64,000 bases of DNA from Rikenellaceae bacterium. Lineage in GTDB: Bacteria > Bacteroidota > Bacteroidia > Bacteroidales > Rikenellaceae. The stretch covers positions 80,520 to 144,519 of the forward strand of contig SUZL01000003.1 in NCBI GenBank assembly GCA_015059925.1, in the 5' to 3' direction. Shown piece after piece: positions 28,447 to 37,107 of the stretch; the stretch's first letter is position 1, and each line of letters opens with the position of its first letter. The notes beneath the pieces were generated by a model, which was given only the letters and a program-made list of their open reading frames with translations, did no database searches and was not told the DNA's origin. A program made the position numbers and the translations under genes.

Positions 28447-29423
28447 TTGTGTAATTCGTATTCTTGCGAGCTGGATAAAATAGCATCAAATATCTTCTTT
28501 CTAACATAGTGATCCATATCACTGCCTCTGGGGATGTATTTGGACCTTACCTTGATTTTGCTCAGGTAGGAGTTGATAATCTCTGATTTATAAAGAGATT
28601 TTCTGCGGAATAGAATAAAATCACACCTTCGTAGTTTTGCTGCAAATATCTGTAGCTCGAATAGCAATCTGCTGTGGTATTCTTCTTTGTTGAGAAGTTC
28701 ATCTTCATTGAGGTATAAAACGTCGCCTCCAAGTTGCACAATAAGCAAAATATGGCGCATCTCATCATTGTAAAGAGTCGGGATAATATCAACAACAATC
28801 AACTCTTTTTCACATTCGGATAAATTTGTGAAGCAATCAGAGTATGATATGCCAAGATTATATTCTTCGGCAGGAAGCATCTCCATCTTTTCCATAATAT
28901 CCCGAATGGATTTTGCATCTATCGATATCCCCATTCCTTTTAGAAACATCCCAATATCATTGGTCGTGTGATGTTCGGTAGCAAAGTACAAAGCTCCGAT
29001 ATTCTTTATTCCTCTCGACAATTTTGCTTTGGAACTTTTGTATTGATGGTATATTTTATTCCGATCTACACCCAAAATCTCACACTGCTGTCTAATGCTT
29101 AGTTCGTTATTAAGAGTGTCTATGAATGGGATAAAGTTTATCTCATTCTTGAGTCTCTTAAAGCAGCTTATTGCAAAGTTATTTAGATGTATTGCTTTAT
29201 CGTGTTCGCGCTGTAGTTTATCATATCTCTGTTGCAATTTTGCCGAGCTACTACGCTCGAATGCTTTGTAGGAATCTGCGACCAACTGATTTTTCCATCG
29301 TATTATAACCTCTTCTGCAATATTATATTGTTTTGCAGCCTCTGAGAGTTTGCATTTCCCTGTAAGAATATCCATAGCTACCGATGCTTTGAATGAAGCA
29401 TCAAAAGTTCTACGCTGTTTCAT
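28443..29423 (-). CDS. IS3-type transposase-like protein with a decayed catalytic triad
   Basis: 326 residues in one open frame. Residues 1-60 match the OrfA helix-turn-helix of IS3-family elements (TFDASFKASVAMDILTGK); a coiled segment follows; LSIRQQCEILGVDRNKIYH (about 109-127) matches the start of OrfB. OrfA and OrfB parts are thus fused without a frameshift. Beyond this, the region aligned by eye with the integrase core keeps IVVD, but the expected HSDQG and AES segments read LFRRKS and VRKK, so the second Asp and the Glu are gone. It is probably not an active transposase. It may act as a DNA-binding protein. Confidence 0.7.
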   Translation of the reverse strand: MKQRRTFDASFKASVAMDILTGKCKLSEAAKQYNIAEEVIIRWKNQLVADSYKAFERSSSAKLQQRYDKLQREHDKAIHLNNFAISCFKRLKNEINFIPFIDTLNNELSIRQQCEILGVDRNKIYHQYKSSKAKLSRGIKNIGALYFATEHHTTNDIGMFLKGMGISIDAKSIRDIMEKMEMLPAEEYNLGISYSDCFTNLSECEKELIVVDIIPTLYNDEMRHILLIVQLGGDVLYLNEDELLNKEEYHSRLLFELQIFAAKLRRCDFILFRRKSLYKSEIINSYLSKIKVRSKYIPRGSDMDHYVRKKIFDAILSSSQEYELHK

Positions 29424-29463
29424 CTTTTTTTTAGATATACGATTATGCTTTTAGTCAAGATAT

Positions 29464-29491
29464 ACTATCACAATGGTGGTATTGTGATAGT
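29464..29491. promoter_or_regulatory. Perfect dyad upstream of the IS3-like gene, candidate operator
   Basis: ACTATCACAAT, six bases, ATTGTGATAGT: a perfect 11-bp inverted repeat about 40 bases before the IS3-like start and about 195 bases before the DUF3853 gene on the other strand. There is no T run, so a protein-binding site is likelier than a terminator. Confidence 0.55.
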
Positions 29492-29685
29492 TGTATTGGT
29501 AAAGTTAACTAAAAATATGCAATAATGGTTACATTTTTACGAAAATACTCACGATGAAACAAAACAATGTGTATTTGAGGGCATAAGTATTTCATAATCA
29601 AACATTTCTGAATTTACAATTTCTTTACGTTATTATGTACGTTATAGTTTCAAGAAAATTTTTTCACCTATTTTTTTTGAAATAT

Positions 29686-30000
29686 ATGGTATATAACAAA
29701 AACAAATTCTACGATGATCAGACTCCAATGGTGATGCTGTCAGTAGAGCAATTGAAAGATGTAATGTGGTCGGTGATAGAGGAGCATATTCGATCTCCGG
29801 CCACGGTTTCACCCGCAACCCCGTCGTCTCCGAGTTATGTGTATGGACTTGCAGGGATTCAGGAATTATTCGGAGTTAGCCATACCACGGCTCAAAAGCT
29901 CAAGGATGGCATCCTCGCCCCAGCAGTAATACAGAACGGACGGAAGATAGTTGTTGATAGGGAGAAAGCAATCGAATTGTTTAATAATCATAAAAGATGA
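29686..30000 (+). CDS. DUF3853-like small DNA-binding protein
   Basis: 104 residues from the ATG at 29686; ATG 29728 is an alternative. The C-terminal half, YGLAGIQELFGVSHTTAQKLKDGILAPA then GRKIVVDREKAIELF, is a helix-turn-helix of excisionase/MerR shape as in the DUF3853 family of Bacteroidota mobile elements. It may control replication or excision genes of the island. The stop is four bases before the next start. Confidence 0.78.
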   Translation: MVYNKNKFYDDQTPMVMLSVEQLKDVMWSVIEEHIRSPATVSPATPSSPSYVYGLAGIQELFGVSHTTAQKLKDGILAPAVIQNGRKIVVDREKAIELFNNHKR

Positions 30001-30004
30001 GTTT

Positions 30005-30931
30005 ATGGAAATTATAGACAATAAGGTGTCGGCATTTTCGAATTGCTACACCACGACCCCTTGTGAGGAGGTCGAAATTTTAGAGTGGCTTCAGAGGCCT
30101 TCTCATAAGGAACTTGTGCTACCCTTAAGAGAAATGAGTGAGGCGGACTATAAACTTCACAAGAAGATGTTGCCGGCGATTACACCAATGGGTACGTTTA
30201 GCGAGCGTAACAGTGCTGGTTGGCTAACATATAGCGGCCTTCTTTGCATTGATATTGATGCGGCAGATAACCCATCGATAACGGATTGGGAGTCCACAAA
30301 GCAGATATTAGGGCAGTATATGCCAGGGTTGTTCTATGCAGGATTGTCAACCAGTGGGCGAGGCTTGTTTCTTTTGGTGCGGAGTTACTATATGACTAAG
30401 TATAGACAGACGCTTGATCGGGTGTATGCTATGTTGGAAAAGCATAACATACATCCAGACAAGCGATGTCGCGATTGTTCTCGCTTGCGCTTTGCCAGTT
30501 ACGACGAAAACCCATATATAGATATGAATGTCAAGGCTGTTGATGCGATGGATCTGCTTAGCGATGTTTTCTCGGAGAAGTATAATAAACCGTACACTCC
30601 AGTGAAGCCTAAGATCTCTCAAATAAAGGATTGTGGGTTGTTGGAACTTGCGGTAAGGCGAATTGAACAATCGCAGGTTGATATAACCAAAACCTATGCG
30701 TCGTGGTTTGAGATTGGATGTTCGATTGCAAATGTTACCGATTCGAGCGAATACTTTCATCGAATTAGCCGATTCCATCCGCAGTACAATGAGGCGGAGT
30801 GCGAAACTCAATTTCAGAAATGCAAGGGTTATCGTAATAATTATAGTATCGCAACCTTTATATATCATTGTGCAAAGTATAATATTTATCTTAAAAATAG
30901 CAAGTTATGGAAAATAAAAAATCTTTCCTAG
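30005..30931 (+). CDS. VirE_N/primase-like protein (BT4734/BF3469 type)
   Basis: 308 residues from the ATG at 30005. LLCIDIDAADN (Asp83, Asp85) and GLSTSGRGLFLLV match the VirE N-terminal domain, a primase-polymerase-like core of Bacteroidota mobile elements; CSRLRFASYDENPY continues it. Residues 205-290 (ASWFEIGCSIAN, then ECETQFQKCKG) resemble the PriCT-2 primase C-terminal domain. It probably takes part in replication of the excised island. It overlaps the next gene by 25 bases. Confidence 0.85.
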   Translation: MEIIDNKVSAFSNCYTTTPCEEVEILEWLQRPSHKELVLPLREMSEADYKLHKKMLPAITPMGTFSERNSAGWLTYSGLLCIDIDAADNPSITDWESTKQILGQYMPGLFYAGLSTSGRGLFLLVRSYYMTKYRQTLDRVYAMLEKHNIHPDKRCRDCSRLRFASYDENPYIDMNVKAVDAMDLLSDVFSEKYNKPYTPVKPKISQIKDCGLLELAVRRIEQSQVDITKTYASWFEIGCSIANVTDSSEYFHRISRFHPQYNEAECETQFQKCKGYRNNYSIATFIYHCAKYNIYLKNSKLWKIKNLS

Positions 30932-31557
30932 TATATGTTAGTTCTAGGGTTTTGTTTGAGATGTTATCTCCTGAAAATTGTAAGGAACTGATTTTAGCAA
31001 TCTTCGATTACAATATAGATGGAAGACTTTTAGAGTCAGAGAGCGATGTCGTAAAAATGGCGTTCGAGGTTATGAAGCAGTATATGGATGAAAATAACGA
31101 GCGATATGAGGCTCGTTGCAAGGTCAATAAAGAGAATGGCAAAAAGGGCGGAGCCCCACGAGGTAATAGCAACGCTCGAAAGAAAAAGTCCACCAAAACT
31201 CCTCAGGTAGCTTCGGAGGAGAATTCCGAGAATCCTCCAGAGATTGAGTATTCGGAGGAGCAGATAAAAACGTGTAATAAAGTCGCTAATATGTTTAATG
31301 AGATTTGTGGAGAAAGTTATGAATGGGTGGAAAGGCTCAGCATAACCCGAATAAAAGGGATTTTGCAGATGCTGGATGGAATAACTCAAAAATGCCCTAA
31401 TGAAAAGAAGGTAAATCTTCTATATTCTATTTTTACGAAAATGCAACGATCGGACTATCTTGCTGGACGTCGAAAAAATGCCGACTGGAGAGCTTCGTTC
31501 AACTGGATGCTACAAGGTGATAACTGGCTTAAGATTCTCGAGGGCGAGTATGACTAA
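30907..31557 (+). CDS. DUF6291-like replication-module protein
   Basis: 216 residues. The N-terminal part (FEMLSPENCKELILAIFDYNIDG, then VKMAFEVMKQYMDENNERYE) resembles the DUF6291 proteins that follow primase-like genes on Bacteroidota elements. A basic Lys/Gly/Ser linker (about 78-100, KKGGAPRGNSNARKKKS) and a C-terminal domain ending in ADWRASFNWMLQGDNWLKILEG follow, the latter like the tail of phage replisome organisers. A helicase-loader role is an inference. It is the last gene of the rightward group. Confidence 0.75.
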   Translation: MENKKSFLVYVSSRVLFEMLSPENCKELILAIFDYNIDGRLLESESDVVKMAFEVMKQYMDENNERYEARCKVNKENGKKGGAPRGNSNARKKKSTKTPQVASEENSENPPEIEYSEEQIKTCNKVANMFNEICGESYEWVERLSITRIKGILQMLDGITQKCPNEKKVNLLYSIFTKMQRSDYLAGRRKNADWRASFNWMLQGDNWLKILEGEYD

Positions 31558-31583
31558 TAATTCCGATGTCGCCTAAACGATGG

Positions 31584-31641
31584 GCCGACTCTCACATTGT
31601 CTATGATTGATTCATCTGCGATGTATGGGTCGGCTTTTTTT
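31584..31641 (+). terminator. Terminator after the replication module
   Basis: GCCGAC pairs with GTCGGC at the base of an imperfect long hairpin, followed by seven T. Confidence 0.65.
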
Positions 31642-31957
31642 GTTGTTGTGGCTAATGGAGCGAACTACTCCAACTTCTCTCTATATATAAAATCATTTTC
31701 TTTTCGGAAGCAATGTCGGGATCAATGGCAGAGTCAATATCAGGGTCAATGTCATTATCATTATTATGTTGATTTCGGTTGATTGGGTTGTTTTATCGGG
31801 ATGGCTCAAATCGGTGCAGCTTGTGTTTTTGTGATATATAATTAGCTGTTAACCCTATCTGTTAGTTCGAATTGGTGTGAGATTTAATGAGACATTATAC
31901 GATTCAAAAGGCCTACGAGCTCTATTTTCACGATATACTATTCCCGCAGGCCTCGTT
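31642..31957. other. Convergent intergenic stretch without a supported gene
   Basis: About 300 bases between the convergent replication module and WYL operon. It has short near-repeats around GGGTCAATGTCATTATC and nothing that reads as a conserved protein. A 61-codon frame (31597-31782) lacks any recognisable family or ribosome site. Confidence 0.6.
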
Positions 31958-32869
31958 TTAGCTCCACTCCTCGTAGTATGGTTGGAGCATACGGTCGAGG
32001 ATGGCGGCGAATTCGGAGCGCACCTCGGGTGGTGAGACGATCTCCATATGTTCGCGGTGCGAGAGGATGCGGCGATAGAACTCATTGGTGGGCGCGAGCC
32101 AGAAACTGATGAGCGAATACTCCTCACCTTGCTCCTCCACACGCTGCGACGGATGCAGAGGCAGAGCCTCCAAGTAACGGCGCTGCAACTCGGTACACTT
32201 AATCACGATATGGCGTGGCGGCGTATCGGGATAATTAGAGATGCCGATAGCGCCAATCAGATGATCCGTCGGGCTGAAATCCTTGGGATATACAAATCGG
32301 CGGTCGGTAAGCTCCAACTCGAGGATACGATCCAGACCATATGCCTTGACCACATTATCATCCACGCTCGGCGCAAAGAGATACCAGCGGCGTTCGTAGC
32401 ACTTCACGAAGTATGGTTTCACTTCCACCGTGTGCGCCTCGTCGCGGTCGAAGGCATTGTAAGTAATGCGGATGATGCGCTCCTCGCGCAGAGCTTGCAG
32501 TATGGGATCGAGGTGGCGCTGTGCCGATGGGATATGCTCCAAGATGATACGGTCGCGTATCTCGCGGTTCTCGAAAGCAATGTTACTTACAGCAAAGCTG
32601 TTGAGCAACCAGCTCGCCACATCGTTCGAGGCCAAATCATCCGAATTTTCGATATAGTATTCGTTGCGGGGCTTGTAGCAGCAGATGTTTATATCGAAGT
32701 TGGCTGCTATAGCCGTACGGTAGTTATGGAAGGTGCGTAGCGGCATAGGGTTACCACCCGAGAGCGGGCACTCCACCCAACGACGGTTGATCTGGGCGAA
32801 GGTGATGCGCCCAGCGCGGTAGATGGTATTGACCAACCACATATATCGTCGCAAATTATCCTGTGCCAT
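31958..32869 (-). CDS. WYL-domain transcriptional regulator
   Basis: 303 residues from the ATG at 32869. Residues 1-60 form a winged-helix-like N-terminus; residues 123-200 are the WYL domain, with ITYNAFDRDE, VKPYFVKCYERRWYLFAP (Trp162-Tyr163-Leu164) and YGLDRILELELTDRRF. WYL proteins sense ligands, often nucleic acid or nucleotides, and commonly control phage-defence loci. It is the last gene of the leftward operon, with a 79-base gap after the preceding gene, so it could also have its own promoter. It probably regulates the operon. Confidence 0.88.
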   Translation of the reverse strand: MAQDNLRRYMWLVNTIYRAGRITFAQINRRWVECPLSGGNPMPLRTFHNYRTAIAANFDINICCYKPRNEYYIENSDDLASNDVASWLLNSFAVSNIAFENREIRDRIILEHIPSAQRHLDPILQALREERIIRITYNAFDRDEAHTVEVKPYFVKCYERRWYLFAPSVDDNVVKAYGLDRILELELTDRRFVYPKDFSPTDHLIGAIGISNYPDTPPRHIVIKCTELQRRYLEALPLHPSQRVEEQGEEYSLISFWLAPTNEFYRRILSHREHMEIVSPPEVRSEFAAILDRMLQPYYEEWS

Positions 32870-32947
32870 ACTCTGCACCAATCGTTTAATTGTTCCACAA
32901 ACAAAATTATGTAAATTAATTTCCCCCTGCAAGTATGGCCCGCAAAA

Positions 32948-33934
32948 TTATTCCACCTTTGGTGATGTCGATCGCTCGGATAGGACTTTCAATGCCGAGC
33001 AATCTTGTGCTTTGTAGCTTCGCGATTCTGCCGAAGCCACTTCGCACATCTTTCTTAGTATTCGGAACGACTCGTTACGATACTCGATATGCTTTTTTCT
33101 TATATATAAATCCCATCCCAATTCCCAATGCTCGTCGTATAACAGCTTGCGGATATAGACTACAAAGACGTGCGTACCGTTTGTACCGTGAAGTCGAAAG
33201 CAGTGTTTCATCGAGTCTTTTATCATCTGCTCCTCGATGCGCGAAGGGCTGAGCCGCGTTTCGAGTTTACGGCGAAGACGACTTATACTCCACTGGGCAA
33301 GGTCATAATCCAGCCTAACGTCATCAGCAAACGAGAACAAGCTCTCGGATGGGGCAAGGTGTGGCAGGATAATATCCTCGAAGAAATTTTCTCGATTAAC
33401 AATTACACCGCCGAAATTTGATAGGTGATAGTTATTGCTTGATATGTATCCATATTTTTGCTCGCCCGCAGTTTTATAAAGCCAAATAGGGGCTATTGCA
33501 GGGTGGAGCTTCTTCTCAGTTATGTTTATGCAGTATTGCAAGATAGTCTGCACATTCTCTTGAAAGTGTGGATTATTCTCGCGCAGATTGATTAACAACA
33601 ACCCATCCCACGCTCGGCGAGCCAGTAACAAAGGGGCGAATCGGGACTCAGGCATATGGTCGATAGCAAGGACTCTGATGGGCGCAATTCCACAACCCAT
33701 ATAGCGGCACACATCTTCGATCTGCTTGTCGGTCAAAAGACTTTTGTAGGGCATTAGGTGGTCAAGGCGCGGCAAGACGGCAATCTCACGCTCGGCAATC
33801 CATTGTTTAATGCTATCAGTTGTCTGCACCCATAGCCCCTCGGCAAGGATTCGTTTTAGGGTTAGTCCCTCTTCGTAGCTCGCCCCGCGACCGATATTGT
33901 ATTTGGCATATAGTTTTTCGATTAATTCTCTCAT
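32948..33934 (-). CDS. Unknown protein of the WYL/SLOG operon
   Basis: 328 residues; I recognise no family. No signal peptide or membrane helix is seen. The N-terminus is helical (MRELIEKLYAKYNIG); the C-terminal third is basic (SISRLRRKLETRLSPSRIEEQMIKDSMKHCFRLHG) and could bind nucleic acid or a partner. It lies 17 bases after the preceding gene, so it is part of the operon. Confidence 0.7.
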   Translation of the reverse strand: MRELIEKLYAKYNIGRGASYEEGLTLKRILAEGLWVQTTDSIKQWIAEREIAVLPRLDHLMPYKSLLTDKQIEDVCRYMGCGIAPIRVLAIDHMPESRFAPLLLARRAWDGLLLINLRENNPHFQENVQTILQYCINITEKKLHPAIAPIWLYKTAGEQKYGYISSNNYHLSNFGGVIVNRENFFEDIILPHLAPSESLFSFADDVRLDYDLAQWSISRLRRKLETRLSPSRIEEQMIKDSMKHCFRLHGTNGTHVFVVYIRKLLYDEHWELGWDLYIRKKHIEYRNESFRILRKMCEVASAESRSYKAQDCSALKVLSERSTSPKVE

Positions 33935-33951
33935 CTCAATAATCTCTATTG

Positions 33952-34524
33952 TTAAACATCTATCCCACGATCTCGAAGCTCCTCCAGCAATGTACTCATA
34001 GAAACAAGTTCTTCAGGATGAGCCTTTGCATAGTGCAACTCTCGGGAAATTTTGTCAGCCGTACCTGCCACATCCTCTTTGGTATAACCATAGTAGGACA
34101 TATACCACATACAGGTAGCCAAAGCTTCTGCTGGCGGCATATTTAACTCCTTGTTTGGCTGCACCTCCATTGCAAGATATCGCTCCCATTCTAATTCAAG
34201 ATAGATTCTATATGGATGAGCAAGTCGTTGCCCCGTGTGATTGAGCCAATGCCAATACCAAGGTTGAGCTCGAAAACCATCCCAAGTAAGGGGTGTTGCA
34301 TCATCGTCCGCCCGTTGTCTATTGTCAATTCCCTCACACAATTCCCTATTGTCTGTCAAATGAATAATACTGTAATCAGGATGGTGGTCGGGTTTTATGG
34401 TTAGTAGTTCGTCATACATCCGTCGAAATCCAGCCTCGTGCCCACAAGGGATGTAGGGCAACAATTCTTCAAATGAGCAGGTGTGGATAAGTTCTAATAG
34501 TGTCATATTGTAACTCTTACTCAT
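33952..34524 (-). CDS. Short member of a three-copy family in the WYL/SLOG operon
   Basis: 190 residues (ATG 34524; a second ATG at 34506 starts at the family motif MTLLELI). It shares with the 34534 and 35822 proteins the start MTLxxLI...W/FEDVxxYI, a MxxELxxIxPxxxG segment, a W..YL..EV segment and a M-P-x-A-x-A...GYxxE motif. It lacks the C-terminal domain of the two longer copies. It may belong to an uncharacterised Bacteroidota DUF such as DUF6557, which I cannot confirm. Spacing to its neighbours is 9 and 17 bases. Confidence 0.7.
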   Translation of the reverse strand: MSKSYNMTLLELIHTCSFEELLPYIPCGHEAGFRRMYDELLTIKPDHHPDYSIIHLTDNRELCEGIDNRQRADDDATPLTWDGFRAQPWYWHWLNHTGQRLAHPYRIYLELEWERYLAMEVQPNKELNMPPAEALATCMWYMSYYGYTKEDVAGTADKISRELHYAKAHPEELVSMSTLLEELRDRGIDV

Positions 34525-34533
34525 AACTCCTCC

Positions 34534-35427
34534 CTAATAAGCATACACCTCCACACGGATGTGGTTACTAATCGTATCATCCTCGACGAAGACCGTCTCC
34601 ATCGGCCACGCAACGAACATCAGATGTTTGATTGTCGAGGTAACCTTACTGCTCATCGCAAACGCGGGCGGATAGGCAATAACCATCAGCGCGCGGTGAT
34701 GGAAGTGCAGGATTCGCTCTTCGAATGCCCGTGTGGCCATCGAGCTATACTGCTTGCTCCAGCCGTAATTGGTGCAAAAATGGGCCGTAAAACAGAACAA
34801 CGTATCCTCTTGTACCCCATTTAGAAAACGATCTACCACCTCGGCATTGTGGGTGCTGCGTGTTAGAATATGGTGAGCTCGGGCAAGCCACTCGGGTTCG
34901 GTGAGCTGGTGAATGCAGTAGGTGTTGTAGCCAAGCAGTTCGTCGGCCATACGGCGCTTGATGTTATCCTCAGCCTCGGCCTGCGAATAGCCGTGAATAT
35001 AGAGATGCAGAATAACATTGGCCACGATGGCCGCATCGGGCATACGGTAACGCTCGGTGCGAGTGCGATCATCCTCGTCGGGATCGTAATTTACGCGGTA
35101 GGCGTTGTTATTATCGCCCAGATCCTCAACCTCGGCACCGAGGTAGAGCGACCACATATAACCATAGACCTTCTGCTCCGCCTCGATATATACATAGGCA
35201 TCGAATTGGTGGTAATTGCGATCACTCTCGCCGAAGCGATCCTTCATACGCGCCAACGTGATGCGCATACCCTCGCCCTCGGGCTCGATTTGTTGCAACT
35301 CACGGAACATCGGCTCACATAGCTCGATGATGAGTTTAGCGAGGAATCCACGCGAAGAATTAAACTTCTTAATATAGAGGAGCACATCCTCCCAACGGCT
35401 CCCGCGAATGATTTGTGATAGGGTCAT
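34534..35427 (-). CDS. Long family member, copy A, in the WYL/SLOG operon
   Basis: 297 residues, exactly as long as copy B (35822-36715). Shared blocks with copy B: MTLSQI.R.SRWEDV, ELQQI.PEGEG, YMW..YLGAEV.D.G, MPDAA..AN...HL..HGYSQAE.E.NIKR..AD, and near the C-terminus LMVIAYPP, then ETVFV.D..(S/T) and EV. No catalytic motif is evident. The middle (about 200-245) has aromatic residues where the copies diverge most. No signal peptide. Cytoplasmic and unknown. Confidence 0.72.
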   Translation of the reverse strand: MTLSQIIRGSRWEDVLLYIKKFNSSRGFLAKLIIELCEPMFRELQQIEPEGEGMRITLARMKDRFGESDRNYHQFDAYVYIEAEQKVYGYMWSLYLGAEVEDLGDNNNAYRVNYDPDEDDRTRTERYRMPDAAIVANVILHLYIHGYSQAEAEDNIKRRMADELLGYNTYCIHQLTEPEWLARAHHILTRSTHNAEVVDRFLNGVQEDTLFCFTAHFCTNYGWSKQYSSMATRAFEERILHFHHRALMVIAYPPAFAMSSKVTSTIKHLMFVAWPMETVFVEDDTISNHIRVEVYAY

Positions 35428-35445
35428 AGTAAACCAGAAAGATAA

Positions 35446-35802
35446 TTAGAATTTACATATATGACACACCTTGCCCATCTGCTTACATAGTTCAATATCG
35501 TGGCGCGTTCCACTGCTCTTACCATCCCAGAAAGCAAAGCAGATGTCGCACTCGCGGACAATCTCCACATTTCGCATCGGTCCGGCCTTGCTACCAAGCC
35601 CTCGCCAGTCGGCCTTAAAGACTATCATCTCCAACCCATTCTCGCGTGCATACTGTTCAGCTAAACTATCGGCTCCGCGAGCTCCACCCGATACAACAGC
35701 CTCTATGGAATTAAACTCCTCATCGGAGAGTTTGCGCTCAATAAAATCGCACATCAAATCATAGTCGTGAAATGTGCGACTACCTACAATTGCTATTTTC
35801 AT
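35446..35802 (-). CDS. SLOG-family (DUF2493, YspA-like) Rossmann protein
   Basis: 118 residues from the ATG at 35802, where homology starts (MKIAIVGSRTF); a longer frame upstream overlaps copy B and is rejected. GSRTF (7-11), VVSGGARGAD (36-45), AGPMRN (73-78) and DGKSSGTRHDIE (93-104) are the DUF2493/SLOG signatures. SLOG folds bind nucleotide-type ligands such as ADP-ribose or NAD derivatives and occur in defence systems as sensors. Position between copies A and B (18 and 19 bases) ties it to their function. Confidence 0.87.
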   Translation of the reverse strand: MKIAIVGSRTFHDYDLMCDFIERKLSDEEFNSIEAVVSGGARGADSLAEQYARENGLEMIVFKADWRGLGSKAGPMRNVEIVRECDICFAFWDGKSSGTRHDIELCKQMGKVCHICKF

Positions 35803-35821
35803 AGTAGGATGAAGAATTGAA

Positions 35822-36715
35822 TTAAAAATATGTCCCAACGAAAACCTCGGCACAAATACGGTCAGTGAGAGATTCATCCTTAACGAAAATCGTCTTACGC
35901 AGATTCGGAGCATTGAGATAATATTGAATCGTCGAAATAGCCTCCTCGCTTAGCTCATACGATGGCGGGTAGGCGATAACCATTAGTGAGCGGTCGCTTT
36001 GATAACGTGAGGTGATGTATCGAAAGTGTTCGGACGCCTCAGAATAGCATCTGTGGCTCCACGCATATTGAGTGCTAAAATATGTCGTAAAGTAGATTAT
36101 ATCATCGTATCTTGTTCGATAATCATCATCGTTTAGGAAATCATCAACCAACTTTGCATCCAAAGTCTTGCTCTCAAGTAGCTGAACTATATCGTCCATT
36201 TTCTCCTTCAACTGATGGATGTAGCGAACGTAGTAACCCATATCTCGATCTGCAAGATGACGCTTTATATTATTCTCTACCTCGGCTTGAGAGTAGCCGT
36301 GACCACTCAAATGGTAGAGCATATTGGCTGCCATAGCCGCATCAGGCATAGGAGAAGACTCTGCCGTCTTTGTCGTATTCTCTTTGCTATTGCCAGGAAT
36401 ATACTTGCGCTTGGTTTCGCCCATATCTTTTACCTCGGCACCAAGATAGCGTGGCCACATATAGCGGAGGAGCTGACGTGGCGGTGAGACTTTAATATTA
36501 GCCCTATAAGGGTGATGTAATTGAACTAAGAAATCGTTATTGCAGCGGTGAAGTTGAATGCAGAATCCCTCACCTTCAGGATTGATTTGCTGCATCTCGT
36601 TGAACATCCTTTCGTAAAGAGAGAGTGTAAGTCTGTCGGCCTGAATGTCGAAATTCTTTACATAACGGCGCACGTCCTCCCATCGGCTTGCACGCATAAT
36701 CTGTGATAGTGTCAT
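35822..36715 (-). CDS. Long family member, copy B, first gene of the WYL/SLOG operon
   Basis: 297 residues, a paralogue of the 34534 gene along its whole length, with the blocks listed there, including MTLSQIMRASRWEDV, NPEGEGF, MPDAAMAANM, GHGYSQAEVENNIKR and LMVIAYPPSYELS. No known domain is recognised. The first gene behind the putative operon promoter. Copy number and equal length imply a duplication kept by selection, perhaps forming a heteromeric pair. Confidence 0.72.
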   Translation of the reverse strand: MTLSQIMRASRWEDVRRYVKNFDIQADRLTLSLYERMFNEMQQINPEGEGFCIQLHRCNNDFLVQLHHPYRANIKVSPPRQLLRYMWPRYLGAEVKDMGETKRKYIPGNSKENTTKTAESSPMPDAAMAANMLYHLSGHGYSQAEVENNIKRHLADRDMGYYVRYIHQLKEKMDDIVQLLESKTLDAKLVDDFLNDDDYRTRYDDIIYFTTYFSTQYAWSHRCYSEASEHFRYITSRYQSDRSLMVIAYPPSYELSEEAISTIQYYLNAPNLRKTIFVKDESLTDRICAEVFVGTYF

Positions 36716-36754
36716 AGTTTTACTGATTTAAGGGTTATTGTTCTATTTCTACTG

Positions 36755-36784
36755 CAAAACTATCGAGACACTATGCCAAATGTA
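36755..36784 (-). promoter_or_regulatory. Candidate promoter elements of the six-gene operon
   Basis: Two -7 matches on the minus strand, TACATTTG (36777-36784) and TAGTTTTG (36755-36762), both within 75 bases upstream of copy B. Neither has a TTG at the ideal -33 spacing. Confidence 0.4.
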
Positions 36785-37107
36785 AGCAGAGAATAAATTT
36801 CTTCCGACTATGCCGAGGTTTTGCATTATCATACGCCAACTTTGTCTTGTCGAAAGAAGAGAAGTGCCACACGAGAGATTTAATAGGATATATAATTGCA
36901 ATATCTATTAAGAAAAGTAATATGTATCTGTTGCTATGTTAGGAGTGTACTCTCATCACCTAAAGATGATCTAAATTATAAATAGTGTATTCGCCACGAA
37001 AAATATTGCAGGCCTATTTCCTAATTAAATGATTATGCTTATCTTTACGAATAAATAAGTGATGAGAGCCTGATTTTCCTCCTAAATGTAAGTTTTTAGA
37101 GATTGTG
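36785..37107. other. AT-rich non-coding stretch at the right end of island 1
   Basis: About 320 bases between the operon promoter region and the right arm-type repeats. No supported frame or RNA fold stands out. By position it may contain further integrase or directionality-factor sites. Confidence 0.6.

Noticed and set aside
28443..29423. Active IS3 insertion sequence
   Set aside because: The second Asp and the Glu of the DDE triad are missing, and I could not see terminal inverted repeats.
31597..31782. 61-codon frame after the replication module
   Set aside because: No ribosome site or family match; it overlaps a terminator hairpin.
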